From Sipunculus nudus (lineage: Eukaryota; Annelida; Sipuncula; Golfingiida; Sipunculidae), in the NCBI GenBank assembly GCA_026874595.1, contig CM049310.1:46475058-46539057 (forward strand): 64,000 nucleotides of DNA, read 5' to 3'. Below are positions 24,255-35,089 of the stretch, piece by piece. Every line of letters starts with the position of its first letter. Within the stretch, counting starts at the first letter, position 1. The translations under genes and the position numbers were made by a program. Under the pieces are notes generated by a model, which saw only the letters and a list, made by a program, of their open reading frames with translations, was not told where the DNA came from and did not search any database.

Positions 24255-26153
24255 CCGTAAAATCTCCACTTAAAACCGCGGTTTAATCAAGAAATTCAAA
24301 ATCCTGAAAGCACTGTGCGGTTTATACTAGAAGGGTTTCCTGAATATCTTCCTGACAGTCATCGTTTTTGGGCCGGCGAGTGGGCGATAATATTGCAACT
24401 TTCGAAGGCCGTTCTTAGCAGCAGTCTCACATGCATGGGAGCCATGTGTAAATGATTATTTACGCTTATTTGTTATTTATAAATTAAAATATTGCTGATT
24501 AGTTTTCGTGTGATATATAACTTGTTATAAAATCTTGGTAATTGTTACCAAATAATACGTTTACAACAACCCTGCTGTAACACACAGCGGCCTAACTGCT
24601 TTAAATGCCAGTACTCTGGATACCGCCGCATAAAAAGCTTCAGAGTAAACTGGAGAACTTCAAACCCTTGTCAGAAAAAAATCGTGTAAATTCAAAAAAA
24701 GTTTATGACAAGGAAACTTTAAGTAATCTAAGGGAGATACAGTGCTTTATTTGAATGACCACGAAGTTCAGCTAAATATTATGTTTTAGTATGTAAACAA
24801 GACTCACTTTAAAACTTTGCAATCCTTGCGCTTGAAACTGTCTCAGAATCTGAAACAATGAACTGCGTGACCTTTGCTCGCTGAGCCAACAAGGCCCGTT
24901 ACCACTGGTTACACAGGCGGCTGCCGGCCAGCCGTTGCTGGAGGGAAAACCCAGAGCAGACATCGTTCCCCGTGTATCACGATTTATTAGGATAATACAT
25001 ATTCTTCTAATCAACATTTAAAGTGGACAAACACTGTCTAAGTGGAATGTTATATGAGTATTTGATAATAATATCTTTATTTCTTAACGAATACAACATT
25101 TTCAGACGAAATATAAGAATTTAATTGTCATGTGGAATGTCTCCAGTTTCCTCGAATCATCTTCTAGGGCTCTCGCACAGCGTAGCGTGGTAAGAGAGGA
25201 CGGGTGCTAGGGCTAACAGCGGCCCAAATCATTGGGCATGGTCAAGCAAAATTGAAATAAAAGCCTACTATGAACCCATTTGCGGCATTATTTAGGAACG
25301 ATTATTTGTTTAAAACGTAAAATAAATAAAAAGCTGACATCGTAAAGAGTCACACAATGGCAGACGATCGTTTTAAAAATCAAGTTTGAGTACCGCCATG
25401 TGCTGAAACGCCCCGGTATTCTGCTAAGAATATTTTGAACGGCTGTACGCGGTGGGTGGTAAACAGAACAGCCACCTATTTCATCCCAGCGTGCCTTGCG
25501 CGAACGCTGCCTTGACAAAATGGCTCCGCGCACGGAAACTTTCTTCAGGAAAAAAACTTGCTTACCCCGACTGGCCACTTTAATTTTACCTTAAAATCAC
25601 TATTTGATATTTAGTTAAGGTGACCAGCGATGTTTTCAAACGAACCAGCAAATTGTAACATGGAGCGATGTCAACGTACGATGTGACGATGATAATACCG
25701 AAGTAACCGGTATGAAAATGATTTGAATCTTCCGGATGGATTCTGATGGATCAGCAGAATATTTTTTCCAAAATATAATGACAAATCAGTAGCAAACAAG
25801 AATAAGGCACGGAATATAAAATCTGTATAAACAGGCAGAGGTTCACCGGCCCTTGCGTCTTCCCAAACTTCATGCTTGAGTGACCCTGCAAAAAAGCCTT
25901 ATGATGTGTTTAAATAAAATGCCCAAGGAATTTTAAAGTGGACAGGAATGGCCGAGCCACAACCTTCGTTTGTTCATTTCTAGATGATAGCTTGATTGTG
26001 TCTTTTGTCAAATCATTCCGTAGCGAAAGTTGGTGCGGTTTTAAAGGGGGGTTTTTAGTATTTGAGCCCCTCGCGGGGTCTCACCTGGAATTTCGGCGAA
26101 GTCTGGGTGCGGTTTTAATCGGAAGTGCGGTTTTAAGTGGAGATTTTACGGTA
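24253..26153. mobile_element. Non-autonomous DNA transposon, copy 2 (TA target)
   Basis: Ends TA|CCGTAAAATCTCCACTT and AAGTGGAGATTTTACGG|TA are perfect inverted repeats over this length. The right subterminal region repeats GTGCGGTTTTAA several times, and the left has AAAACCGCGGTTT. It is inserted in a tandem array whose intact units read AGCAGTAGTCT; here the same site reads AGCAG-TA-element-TA-GTCT, which shows a TA target duplication. That fits Tc1/mariner-like or another TA-targeting superfamily, and the ends alone do not settle which. No transposase is present. It is about 1.9 kb because it carries the 623-bp insertion listed separately. Confidence 0.9.
24593..25215. mobile_element. 623-bp insertion in transposon copy 2, 9-bp duplication
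   Basis: Copy 1 reads AACACAGCGGCCCAC without a break. Copy 2 has ACAGCGGCC at 24,584-24,592, then 623 bp absent from copy 1, then ACAGCGGCC again at 25,216-25,224. A 9-bp target duplication is typical of Mutator-like elements; if the true duplication is 8 bp (CAGCGGCC), hAT would fit. The ends (TAACTGC... and ...AGGGCTA) show no long inverted repeat. The inner - strand frame (24,772-25,017) has no domain I recognise. Confidence 0.5.
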
Positions 26154-26569
26154 GTCTCTATCAAAAACACTTAATATTATAATCAGTGCTGTTAACAACT
26201 TGAATATTCAGTCTTAGTTTTATATAAGCATGAAACATGGTCCATTTCTCTGCGAACCAAATATTGCAGTAGAAACCTGGATTACGTTCCCCACACTGGA
26301 CCCTCGATCCATCAAACAAAAATGATAATGTGGATGTGACTCCCAGGTAGGTTAGGATTCAATACCCACAGGGAACAAAAGTCTCCCAAATCCATAGGGT
26401 GGAGGCAGAAAGTAGAATAGATTAAATAACTCAATACATTGTCCCAATCTGGCAAAAAAAAACTGATGGTAAAAACTACCAACAGACAACCAATCCAGTA
26501 TGGTGCCAGATGGAAATATGATAACAAGACCAGAAAGTCGGGCAAAGATGGCGCAGCTTCTACTCATTT
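26154..26569. other. Short gene-free join between arrays
   Basis: It holds the remainder of the 85-bp array up to about 26,210 and then unique sequence. ORFs on both strands at 26,312-26,699 are chance frames overlapping the start of the next array. Confidence 0.5.
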
Positions 26570-27015
26570 TCAATCATTTTCAGCTTTTCCTTTTGAACTC
26601 TTCCCCTTACAGATTAGTGGCTCTCTAAAAGGCTGTTTGTGGGCTGTTGAAAACAGTTGGATAGGCCAGAAAGCAGTAATTTTCAGCTTCTCTTTTTAAA
26701 TTTCCTTCTTCATCTTACAGTTTAATGCCTCTCTGAAAGGCTGCTATAAATGCTGCTGAAGACAGTAGGATAGGCCCAGAAGCAATCATTTTAAGCCTCT
26801 CCTTTTGAACTACCTCTTCTTCTTACAGTTCAGTGGCTCTCTGAAAGGCTGCTATTAGTGCTGCTGAAGACAGTAAGATAGGCAAAGGAGCTATCATTTT
26901 AAGCTTCTCCTTTAAAACTCCTTTCTCTTACAGTTCAGTGGCAAGAGGCTATTATTAGTGCTGTTGAAGACGGTAGGAAAGGCCCAGAAGCAATATTTTT
27001 CAGCTTCTCTGTCTA

Positions 27016-27690
27016 AACAAGGTAGATGGGGTGGCAGCAGCAGCTGTACTGCCCTAGGCAAGGGTGGCAGCAGCGTGAGCTGTGTGATGCTAGGTTTGTT
27101 GGCGCCAATGTGATGGTGGCAGCTGCGCTGCTGGCTGGGGTGGTAGCTGCATGGGTGGTTGGGGTGGCAGCTGCACCGATGGAGGAAGCTTGCGATAGCA
27201 GAAGCCCATCTTCTGATTCCTTTTACACTTGCTACCTGTCTGTTCTGTGCTCTACCCTATCCTGAAATGAGATTTGAAAGTGCTTGGGAGGGGGTTGTCA
27301 TCAGGGCCAAGACTGGGGTCATCCCTGGCCCTTTGACTCCCCCCTCTTTCATGATTGATGTGAAGCACATGTTTGACATGGAGCCCTTACTTTGTCAGTT
27401 TAGGTGTCCCTGTGTCTCCAACCAACCAGAGAGGCAGCATGATAAAATTTGTGTTCCCCTTGCTGCTCTCTGGTTCGGCACAGCTCCCGGTCATGGGCAT
27501 CAAGCTGCACCTGCATCCACCTCTTTTGATCAAGTCTACTCAGCCTGTTACTTCTGTTCATTGCATCTCTTAACAAGTCTCCTAACCATTCATCTAGGAC
27601 AGTCAAATATGCACAATGGTGATGAAAGACTCTTCACACTGTGTTCACCTGTGGAATACAAAAAAGGGAAAATTGTGTTTTCGTGCCCCT
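27016..27690 (-). pseudogene. E2-like copy A of the inverted paralogue, broken
   Basis: On the - strand the intron end TTTTGTATTCCACAG is kept up to 27,649, and the exon follows with GTGAACAC...CTTTCATCACCATTGTGCAT. A frame aligned with E2 is open only in part (27,606-27,400: DEWLGDLL, DQKRWMQ, DAHDRELCRTREQQG, AASLVGWRHR). Stops and shifts elsewhere break it, including just after the acceptor. The Gln/Leu/Pro tail is present but scrambled (27,020-27,180). Flanking minisatellite units abut on both sides. It is a decayed copy. Confidence 0.75.
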
Positions 27691-28004
27691 TTGATAGGCT
27701 ACTATAAATGTTGTTGAAGACATAAGATAGGCCCAGAGGCAATCATTTTCAGCTGCTTCCTTTAAAATACCTCTTCCCCTTAGTTTTGTGGCTCTCTGAA
27801 AGGTGATATTAAGTGCTGTTGAAGACAGTAGGAGATACACTGGAGCAATCATTTTTCAGCTTCTCCTTTTAAAGAAGCAATCATTTTCACCTTCTCCTTT
27901 TAAACTCCCTCTTAGTTTAGTGGCTCTCTTAATGGCTATTATTTGTTCTGTTGAAGACAGTAGGAAAGCTCAGAAGCAATCATTTTTCAGCTTCACCTTT
28001 TAAA

Positions 28005-28460
28005 ACAGGGTGGTTGGGGTGGCAGCTGCAGCTGGGGTGGAGAGGCAGTTATAGTTGCTGTTGGTGGTTGGACAATAGCAGAAGCCTGTCTTCTGATTCC
28101 TTTTACATGTGCTACATGTCTGTTCTGTGCTCTACCTTCATCCAGAAAATGAGATTCGAGGGCACTTGGGAGGGGGCTTGTCATCAGGCTCAGGACCAGG
28201 GTCATCCTAGGCCCTCTTCTTCCCCCACCTGTTGGGTGTATCTCAGTGTGATATAAGTATTTGACATGGACCCCTTTGGGTTTCCTGGTGTCTCCCATCA
28301 AATTCAGTATCCCACTGCTGCTCCCTGGTACTGGGCTTCAAGCTGCGCCTGCATTAGCCTCTTTTGATAAAGTCTACCAGGCCTTAAGTGATGAAAGACT
28401 AACATCACATTGTGCTCACCTGTGGAATATAGAAAAGAGAAATGTGTGTTAATTAAAACA
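28005..28460 (-). pseudogene. E2-like copy B of the inverted paralogue, internally deleted
   Basis: The acceptor TATTCCACAG is kept (ends 28,420). The exon matches E2 closely at both ends: CACAATGTGATGTTAGTCTT at the start and the stretch encoding GRAQNRHVAHVKGIRRQASA near the end. It has lost the piece encoding the DEWLGDLL region and part of the basic segment. It stops abruptly at CCACCCCAACCACCCTG (28,010), where minisatellite sequence begins. Nucleotide identity to E2 is visibly higher than for copy A. Confidence 0.75.
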
Positions 28461-29199
28461 CTTCATATGACATCTTACAGTAAGTGCCTCTTGGAAAGGC
28501 TACTATTTGTGTTGTTGAAAACCATACGATAAGACCAGAAGCAATCACTTTCAGGTTCTCCTTTTTAACTCCCCTCTTTCCCTTACAGTTTTGTTGCTCT
28601 CTGAAAGATCATTATTAGTGCTGTTGTAAAAAGTAGGCCCATGAGAATTCACTATCAGGGGTTTATACGCCAGAACATAGTGTAGGCCAGAATCTTACAT
28701 CTTACAGAATCTTACAGGTGGACATCACAGAAGTGATGAGTTGTTAAGATTGAAAGATTTTTCCAGAAACCTTTCTTGACAAGTTGGGACGAAGGAATTC
28801 CAGACATATGGGCAAGGGAAGTGGGGATTGCCAGGACTTCATGTGTGCTGTTACATTTTCAGCTTCTCCTTTTAACCTCCCCCTCCCCCCTTAGTTTAGT
28901 GGCTTTCTGAAAGGCTCCTATTAGTGCTGCTGAAAGCAATAAGATAGGCACAGAAGCAATCATTTCAAGCTTCTCCTTTTTAACTCCCCTCTTCCTCGTA
29001 CAGTTTTGTGGCATTGGGATGGGCTGTTTTAAGTGCTTTTGAAGACAGTAGAATAGGTGCAGAAGCAATTAATCGTTTTCATCTTCTCCTTTTAAAATCC
29101 TCCCCCTTACAGTGGCTCTCTGAAAGGCTGTTATTAGTGCTGTTGAAGACAGTAGAATAGGCCCAGATGCAATCATGTTCATCTCATCCTTAGGACACA

Positions 29200-29500
29200 T
29201 GCTCCAAAATCATATTTTTTCCTTTCATGAATATGCATGATTGACAATTTGGAAAAATCCTCCTTGTGGTAGATCCTACTGCAACATATATTTCCAAATT
29301 TTGGGAGCCGCAGAATTGGACCTGAATTGGAACCGAGGGCTCCCATTCTTTTAGAAACAGTGTGAGCAGTTTCCTTAATAGGGAATAAGATAATTACATA
29401 ATTTCTTGAAGCAACGCTAAAGATTTCAAATTTTTTCCTTTCAAATCCCTCACCCCTTTTTAAACTGCTAAGTGGCTTACCTAAAGGCTACAACAAAGGC
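29200..29500. repeat. Block repeated at 30,085-30,375
   Basis: Both blocks read GGACACATGCTC or GGGCACATGCTC, AATATGCATGATTGACAATTT, AAGCAAC(G/A)CTAA and CCCCTTTTTA(A/T)ACTGCT in order. The second is contiguous with the 3' flank of E2 copy C, so the first looks like a detached copy of that flank. Confidence 0.7.
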
Positions 29501-30274
29501 TGACAAAAATGATGAAAGCCTCCTGGTGGTGTGGCACATAGTATTTTTGGGTTTATTCAGGGGTGACACATGGTGATGGAACACACAGTATTGGATTTAT
29601 ATGACAACAAATGGGTGGCTCCCCTTACCTTTTAAAACTCCCTCTTCCCCAACAGTTAAGGATCTCTCTGAAAGGCTATTATTAGTGCCGCTGAAGACAG
29701 AGGATATACACAGGAGCAATCATTTTCAGCTTCTCTTTTTTTAACTCCCTCTTTCCCTACAGTTTAGTGGCTTATTCTATTATGAGTGCTGCTGAATACA
29801 GTAGGATAGACACGGAAGCGGTCATTTTCAACTTCTATTTTTTAACACTCTTCCCCTTAGTTTAATGGCTCTCTGAAGTTTTAAGGCCATTATTAGTTCT
29901 GTGGGAGATAGGAGTTTTAGGGCCATTATTACTTCTGTGGAAGATAGGATTAGCCCAGAAGCAATCATATTCAGCCTCTCACTCTTGCCCTCCTGATAGT
30001 TGCATATCTCTGTAAGGCTATTATTAGTGCTGGCAGAAGGCAGTAGGATAGGCCCAGAAGCAATCTCTTTCAGCTTCTACTTTTAAACAGGGCACATGCT
30101 CAAAAATCTTGTTTTTCCAGTTCATTATCCAATATGCATGATTGACAATTTGGGTTAGAAGAATCCACCAGGTGATAGATCCCTACAACAACAAACACTT
30201 ATACTTTTTCTGCTCAAATAGTATCCAAGGCCTCCATAGATTTTATGCGAGATTTCAACATTTTTTGTCAAGAG

Positions 30275-30770
30275 GGAATAACTTTTTTTTTGGAAGCAAC
30301 ACTAATGATTTTAATTTACCCCCTTTCAAACTCCCACCCCTTTTTATACTGCTGAGTGGCTCTCTTAAGGTGGCAAGACGACGGTTGAGTGGCTGGGAAA
30401 AGGCTACCTGGGCAGTTGCCCAGGTGGCTGGGGTTGTGGCAGCTGCAAAACTTGCTGGGGCGTTGGTGGCAGCTGCACTGCCGGTTGGGTTGGTGGTGGC
30501 AGCTGTGCCACCCTGGGTACGGTGGCGGCGGCATGAGCTGCGTCACGCTGGGAGGGTTGGTGGTGGCGCCGATGTGGCCATGGCAGCTGCACTGCTGGCT
30601 GGGTTTGCAGCAGCAGCTGTTCCTGTGGTTAAAGTGCAGCTGCATGGGTGGAGGGGCAGAAACAGTGGCTGGTGGTGGCCACAGTTTTTAGATGATGGTT
30701 GGGTGGCTGCCCAGATGGCTGGCTGGGCAGTTGCCATAGTCATTGTCTTGCAGATGGCATTGAGCCACTG
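30275..30770 (-). pseudogene. E2-like copy C: 3' part with open frame and flank
   Basis: Only the tail of the exon is present. From 30,592 to 30,404 the - strand frame matches E2 residue for residue over most positions (PHRRHHQPSQRDAAHAAAT, RVAQLPPPTQPAVQLPP, QPQPPGQLPR) and stops at the same TAG. Upstream (30,593-30,770) is more Gln/Pro-coding repeat not found in E2. Downstream, the E2 3' flank is kept for over 100 bp. The coiled and basic parts are missing from this piece. It may be the real last exon of the inverted paralogue or a relic. Confidence 0.65.
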
Positions 30771-32032
30771 AATCTTAAACCTCTCTCTCCTGGAGATACA
30801 AATTTGACCAAATATCTGATAGACTATATAATAATATGCTGTCCCCCATTAATGTTCTTATATAAATATGAAAATTCTCAGGTGCTTGGGCATGAGACAG
30901 TTTCCGTCCCAGGAGCGGGGTCATCCTGGGTCTGATTCTGAACCCTGTCCTGATGGGTTAAAAATGTTTTAATTAAAAGATTAAATGTTTTTAATGCTCT
31001 GGTCTTTTGTTGATGCAGCAGGTTTTTCTTCAGTTTAATCTAGCTCAAATTTCCTTACATTTAGCCCTTTCCCGACCTGTTTTCTCTTTACACATTTTAT
31101 TACCACTTGCGGGTCTGTCAAATATTTTTAGGTAAGTTGCACTTAAAAATTAAAAAATAACCAAAAAAAATTAAAAAAAGAAATAACCAAAAAAATAAAA
31201 AAACAAACTAAAAAAAAATAAAAAAACAGAAAATGCAAAAAAAAAATGTTTGTTTTATTCAAAATTGATAAACTTTATAAAATATTGATTAGTGCACGAG
31301 AAAAGCCCTACAGTTCAATTCTCGGTCCTTTCCTTTCGGGAATGCGGGCACCAGATATCTGAGCTATCATCAACATTTAAAAGGTAAGAACTAGATAAGA
31401 TTTAATAGATAAGTTTTTGTTTCATTTATCAGTATCCTATATATATATATATATATATATGTATATTATAAATGGTATATATATAACTTATATATACTCA
31501 CATAGAGAACATAAACCTGTATACTCGCACATAGAACATGAACCTGTATATCTAAATGTATATTGGCCAAAAATTTTAAAAGGTTGGATTCTCAGACACT
31601 TTTTCATATATCAGTGCAGAAAGATAAATTTCATTACCTTGTTATTATAATTCTTAAAAAGTGTCATATAATTGCCCTACCCCTGTGCTTGTGGTTGTTC
31701 CTAACATCTAAGGACAACAGCTAAACAGGTAAAATGTACATCATACCCAGATGACTAAATTTGACAAAATTTGTATTTATATTTTGGAAAGAAATGTCAG
31801 ACTAGCAAAGTTTAAAATTGGTAAATTTTATTGAAAATGAAAATAAATTTGCTGCAAGGGTCAAAATTGACACATGTAGTGCCTGAGAAACCAACCTTGT
31901 TTTGGGGGCTTGCTCCCCTGCCATATTGTTAGGACAAAATACTATTAAGATGCTGTACATCAGATCATTCAGTCCTGACCCTTGTATTTCAAAATATCTG
32001 AAAGAAAGCGCTGCAAGTATCACTTCCCTTTT
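30771..32032. other. No gene seen; A-rich and TA-rich stretch
   Basis: It holds an A-rich low-complexity run (31,140-31,250), a TA microsatellite (about 31,438-31,470), and otherwise unique sequence. No exon was recognised. Confidence 0.55.
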
Positions 32033-32600
32033 CTTAGCTCAGCTGACTCTTGTCATCTGGGCTATTAGGATGACTCTTCATCAGGCTTTCTGTCCATTCA
32101 TATTTTAAGTGACAGCTGAAACTTTTTTTCATTGTTAATGTTTTGCTTGATTTTTACCCCATATCTTGCAGTTTGCCATTATTGTTATACCCATAGAACC
32201 TTTTTTCCCATTTGTGTGTTGTTTAAATCCCCTAGCACCAACAGGTAAAAATGCCACCCCTATTTTAACAGGTACCTTGCATATACAAGGCCTTAATTTG
32301 TGCAGAGGCCATGCATTTAAAGTCATGTTTGTTAGGGGACAACAAGAGCCTTAGGACCTTTTGCATATTAATAAAGCTTATATACTGTTATCCAACATGG
32401 CCTTGCTACAGTATTGCTTTTTCATAGTGAAGATCTATCAGTTAAGTTTGCAAAAACTTCTTTCCCCTTTTGATTGGTCTCTTTCTCACTCAAACAAGTG
32501 TAATATGTTATTAGCTCAGCTGACTGCAAGTCATCTTGAGTTATAGTGATCACCCTTTGTCCATTGTCAGTCCATCTTTTTTGTTAAGATGTTTGCCTGC
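32033..32600 (+). repeat. Two 5' heads of the mollusc dispersed element
   Basis: TCTTAGCTCAGCTGACTCTT (about 32,033) and ATTAGCTCAGCTGACTGCAA (about 32,510) both continue into TCATC...GAGTTAT or GGGCTAT and a weak GTCC region. No matching 3' terminus was found nearby, so both look truncated. Confidence 0.55.
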
Positions 32601-35089
32601 TGGGTTTTGTGAATGTTATAAACCACAAGATGTGTGCATATTATACTTTAGCTACATTCATGAGACAAATCATTCATCAAACAGTTCAGTTCACTAAACT
32701 TCACTTATTGGTAGTCTTGGCAAAATAAGTAGTCTTGGCAAGGATCTTAAAAGTTCAAATAAGCTGAATTAATTTCTTTGTCTCTAGGATTTTTGTGCAA
32801 ATTTGAAACCAGTCTTCCTTTGATTGTTGTATGAAGAGTTTCAAAACTGGTGACCTTTATCTCTAAGGTCAAAGCTGTGGATTTGTTTTCTGAAACACAA
32901 TTTTTAAAAATAATAATTGAGTTTGTCATATTCCCCCTCCCCCACAAATTTGATGATGAGCCAAGGAGGGGGTTGGGAAGACATGTTAATGAACCTGCTA
33001 GAACAAAGCCATACTAGTTGAGTCAGTTAACTATCTTTGAAAGAAACTTTGTAAAAAAGTTTGCTGCTGGTTATTAGGCATCCTGCAATATGATCACTCA
33101 GTACTGAAAGTTAGCTTAATCCATTACAGACATCTGTAATTTATATTTTTTAGAAATATTACAGGAATGGCAGTTTGTTTCTGTAGTGTCAGTGAAAAAG
33201 AACTTCTGCAGGGAAATCCAGTTAAGATGGCCTGTTGGATGGCATGTTATTATAGTGGACAAAGTCTTTTATAATAATATGTAAAAACATGCAGATTGAA
33301 AGGTCCAGCAAAGCCAACAGTTGTTAAATATTAACATTTCAGCAGGTCTAAATTTAAACTCTGTCAGTGTACTAGTTCAGTAGATGGAAATAAATACACT
33401 TGTGAAACATAAAATGTCACTGTAAATGAAACCTCATTAATGAGTCATTTTCATTCTCACACCTACATATTTAGCATAAAGGATAGCTCAAAGTCTGCAG
33501 GTGTTAACTTATTTTTTTGTACTCAAAATTCTTAGTGCGCACGTAATTTGGCTAAATATAATGGTAAATAACACCTGCAGATAAAAGCTACCCTGTCATT
33601 CACCCCATTACCATTAATCATGAATCTTTATACTCAATTATAAAATTGCAGTGACAAGGGGGATCCTGCAGTTCAAAACTTGCTGTTGTTTAAGCCTCAA
33701 AGGCAACTTGTTGAAATCACAAAACTTGGATATTTGTTCAGTCATAAATGAGCCTATAATCACCTATCTGACCTTTATAAACAAAGGGTAATTTCTAGGA
33801 GCTTTTTAAATATAGGCCAGAAAACTTGGATATCACTGCATTCAGGCTGCTTGTTTTATTTACCAGTATATCAACGTGTTTATAATACTTGGGAGCCCGC
33901 CAAAGTAATCTCATCTGGCAGCAAATCAGATAAGCCAGAGCTTTGCAAATGGTGTTTTGCAACAAGTGACCTTTCTACCTCTGCATACATGCAACCTACA
34001 ACCTTAGGTTATGTTTTTCACATCCTTCACAGAGGAATTATAAAAAATTTCCATAACCAGCATTACCCTTAGATCATTAATATATACACAGAGGAAGCCA
34101 GAAATCAGTCTTTTTTGAAAAGGTAGGTAGGGGCAGCTTTAAGCCTCAAAAGGCAAATTGGTGATATCACAAAGAACTTAGATAAATGTTCTGTCTTAAG
34201 GACAGTTTATGAAAAAATGCAAGTTCTCAAGGCTTTTAGTAATATCTTTCTTAATATGTTATAATCCTTATTCAATAGACTTACCAGTGCCACCAACAGA
34301 CCATGGACATATACTGGGTGAAAAGACTAAACAATTGCTTGATGTCATAAATTATTCAGAAGTACACTATGTCAGGATCACACAGGATCTGTGCTATGCT
34401 TCTGTTGTTAAAAACTGGCAAAGGTCAGACCTTTGGCAGAATGACTGGAAAAAGTGCTGAAGGATCACACTAGCAAGTCATTTTACTCAGTTTACTGGAC
34501 CAAAAATACCTCATATTCATTGGAGAATGAAACATTACATGTGTTTAGTATGCTTAAAGGGACCTATTCCAATGTCTGACATGTATTAAGTTTTATTTAA
34601 AAAAAGGCAAGAAATGGAGATTGAACCACATACAGGTGGTTTCATCTGCCGGGGGGGACCATGTTTGGTCTGTCAGTATGTCAGTTCTTGTGATTGCATT
34701 AACTTTTGAATCGTCCAATATTTTTCCATGAAATTTGATATTTCATTTGTTTCTTCCAATATCTTGGAAAATGTCATTTCAAAACCAGTGGCTTTGACAT
34801 TCATCATCAAGGTAAATTATGCTGAAATACAAAATATTAGTGTATTGAGATTTTTTTACCTCAAAATTTTTTCAACCAAATTCTTGGAACGGTCAATCTC
34901 ATCTTGATTGTTTCCCTTTTTTCTTAGATCATTCTTTTGATAAATGTCATAAGATGAAAAATAGAGGGGCAAGCCATTAAAATTTTTAAAACCTATATTG
35001 ATGATCATAAAATCATCTTTTACATGATTATCCACCATGAACACGTACATTCTACATTACCATTTAAACTGACGGACTGAACTACATGC
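32601..35089. other. No gene seen; one short direct repeat
   Basis: Mostly unique AT-rich sequence. AAGCCTCAAAGGCAACTTGT...ATCACAAA...TTAGATA or TTGGATA with TGTTC occurs near 33,690-33,755 and again near 34,139-34,205. The ORFs at 33,851-34,460 show no domain or splice context. Confidence 0.45.

Larger units (their letters stand above)
26570..30085. repeat. Minisatellite, unit about 108 bp, with exon copies inside
   Basis: The unit reads roughly TTTTCAGCTTCTCCTTTTAA, ACTCCCTCTTCCC, TTACAGTTTAGTGGCTCTCT, GAAAGGCT(A/G)TTATTAGTG and CTG(T/C)TGAAGACAGTAGGAT, then AGGCCCAGAAGCAATC. Good units start near 26,570, 26,680, 26,790, 26,900, 27,700, 27,850, 28,540, 28,860, 28,970, 29,070, 29,620 and 29,720. 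It is interrupted by E2-like pieces A and B, a non-array block at 28,640-28,855, and a block at 29,200-29,500 that is repeated at 30,085-30,375. Confidence 0.85.

Noticed and set aside
26290-26400. Possible B-box (GGATTCAATACCC) of another SINE
   Set aside because: No A-box at the right distance and no second copy seen.
27159-27707. 182-codon + strand frame
   Set aside because: Antisense shadow of the decayed E2-like copy A.
30142-30771. 209-codon + strand frame rich in Ala, Gly and Trp
   Set aside because: Antisense of the Q/L/P tail in copy C; the opposite frame matches E2 with the same stop.
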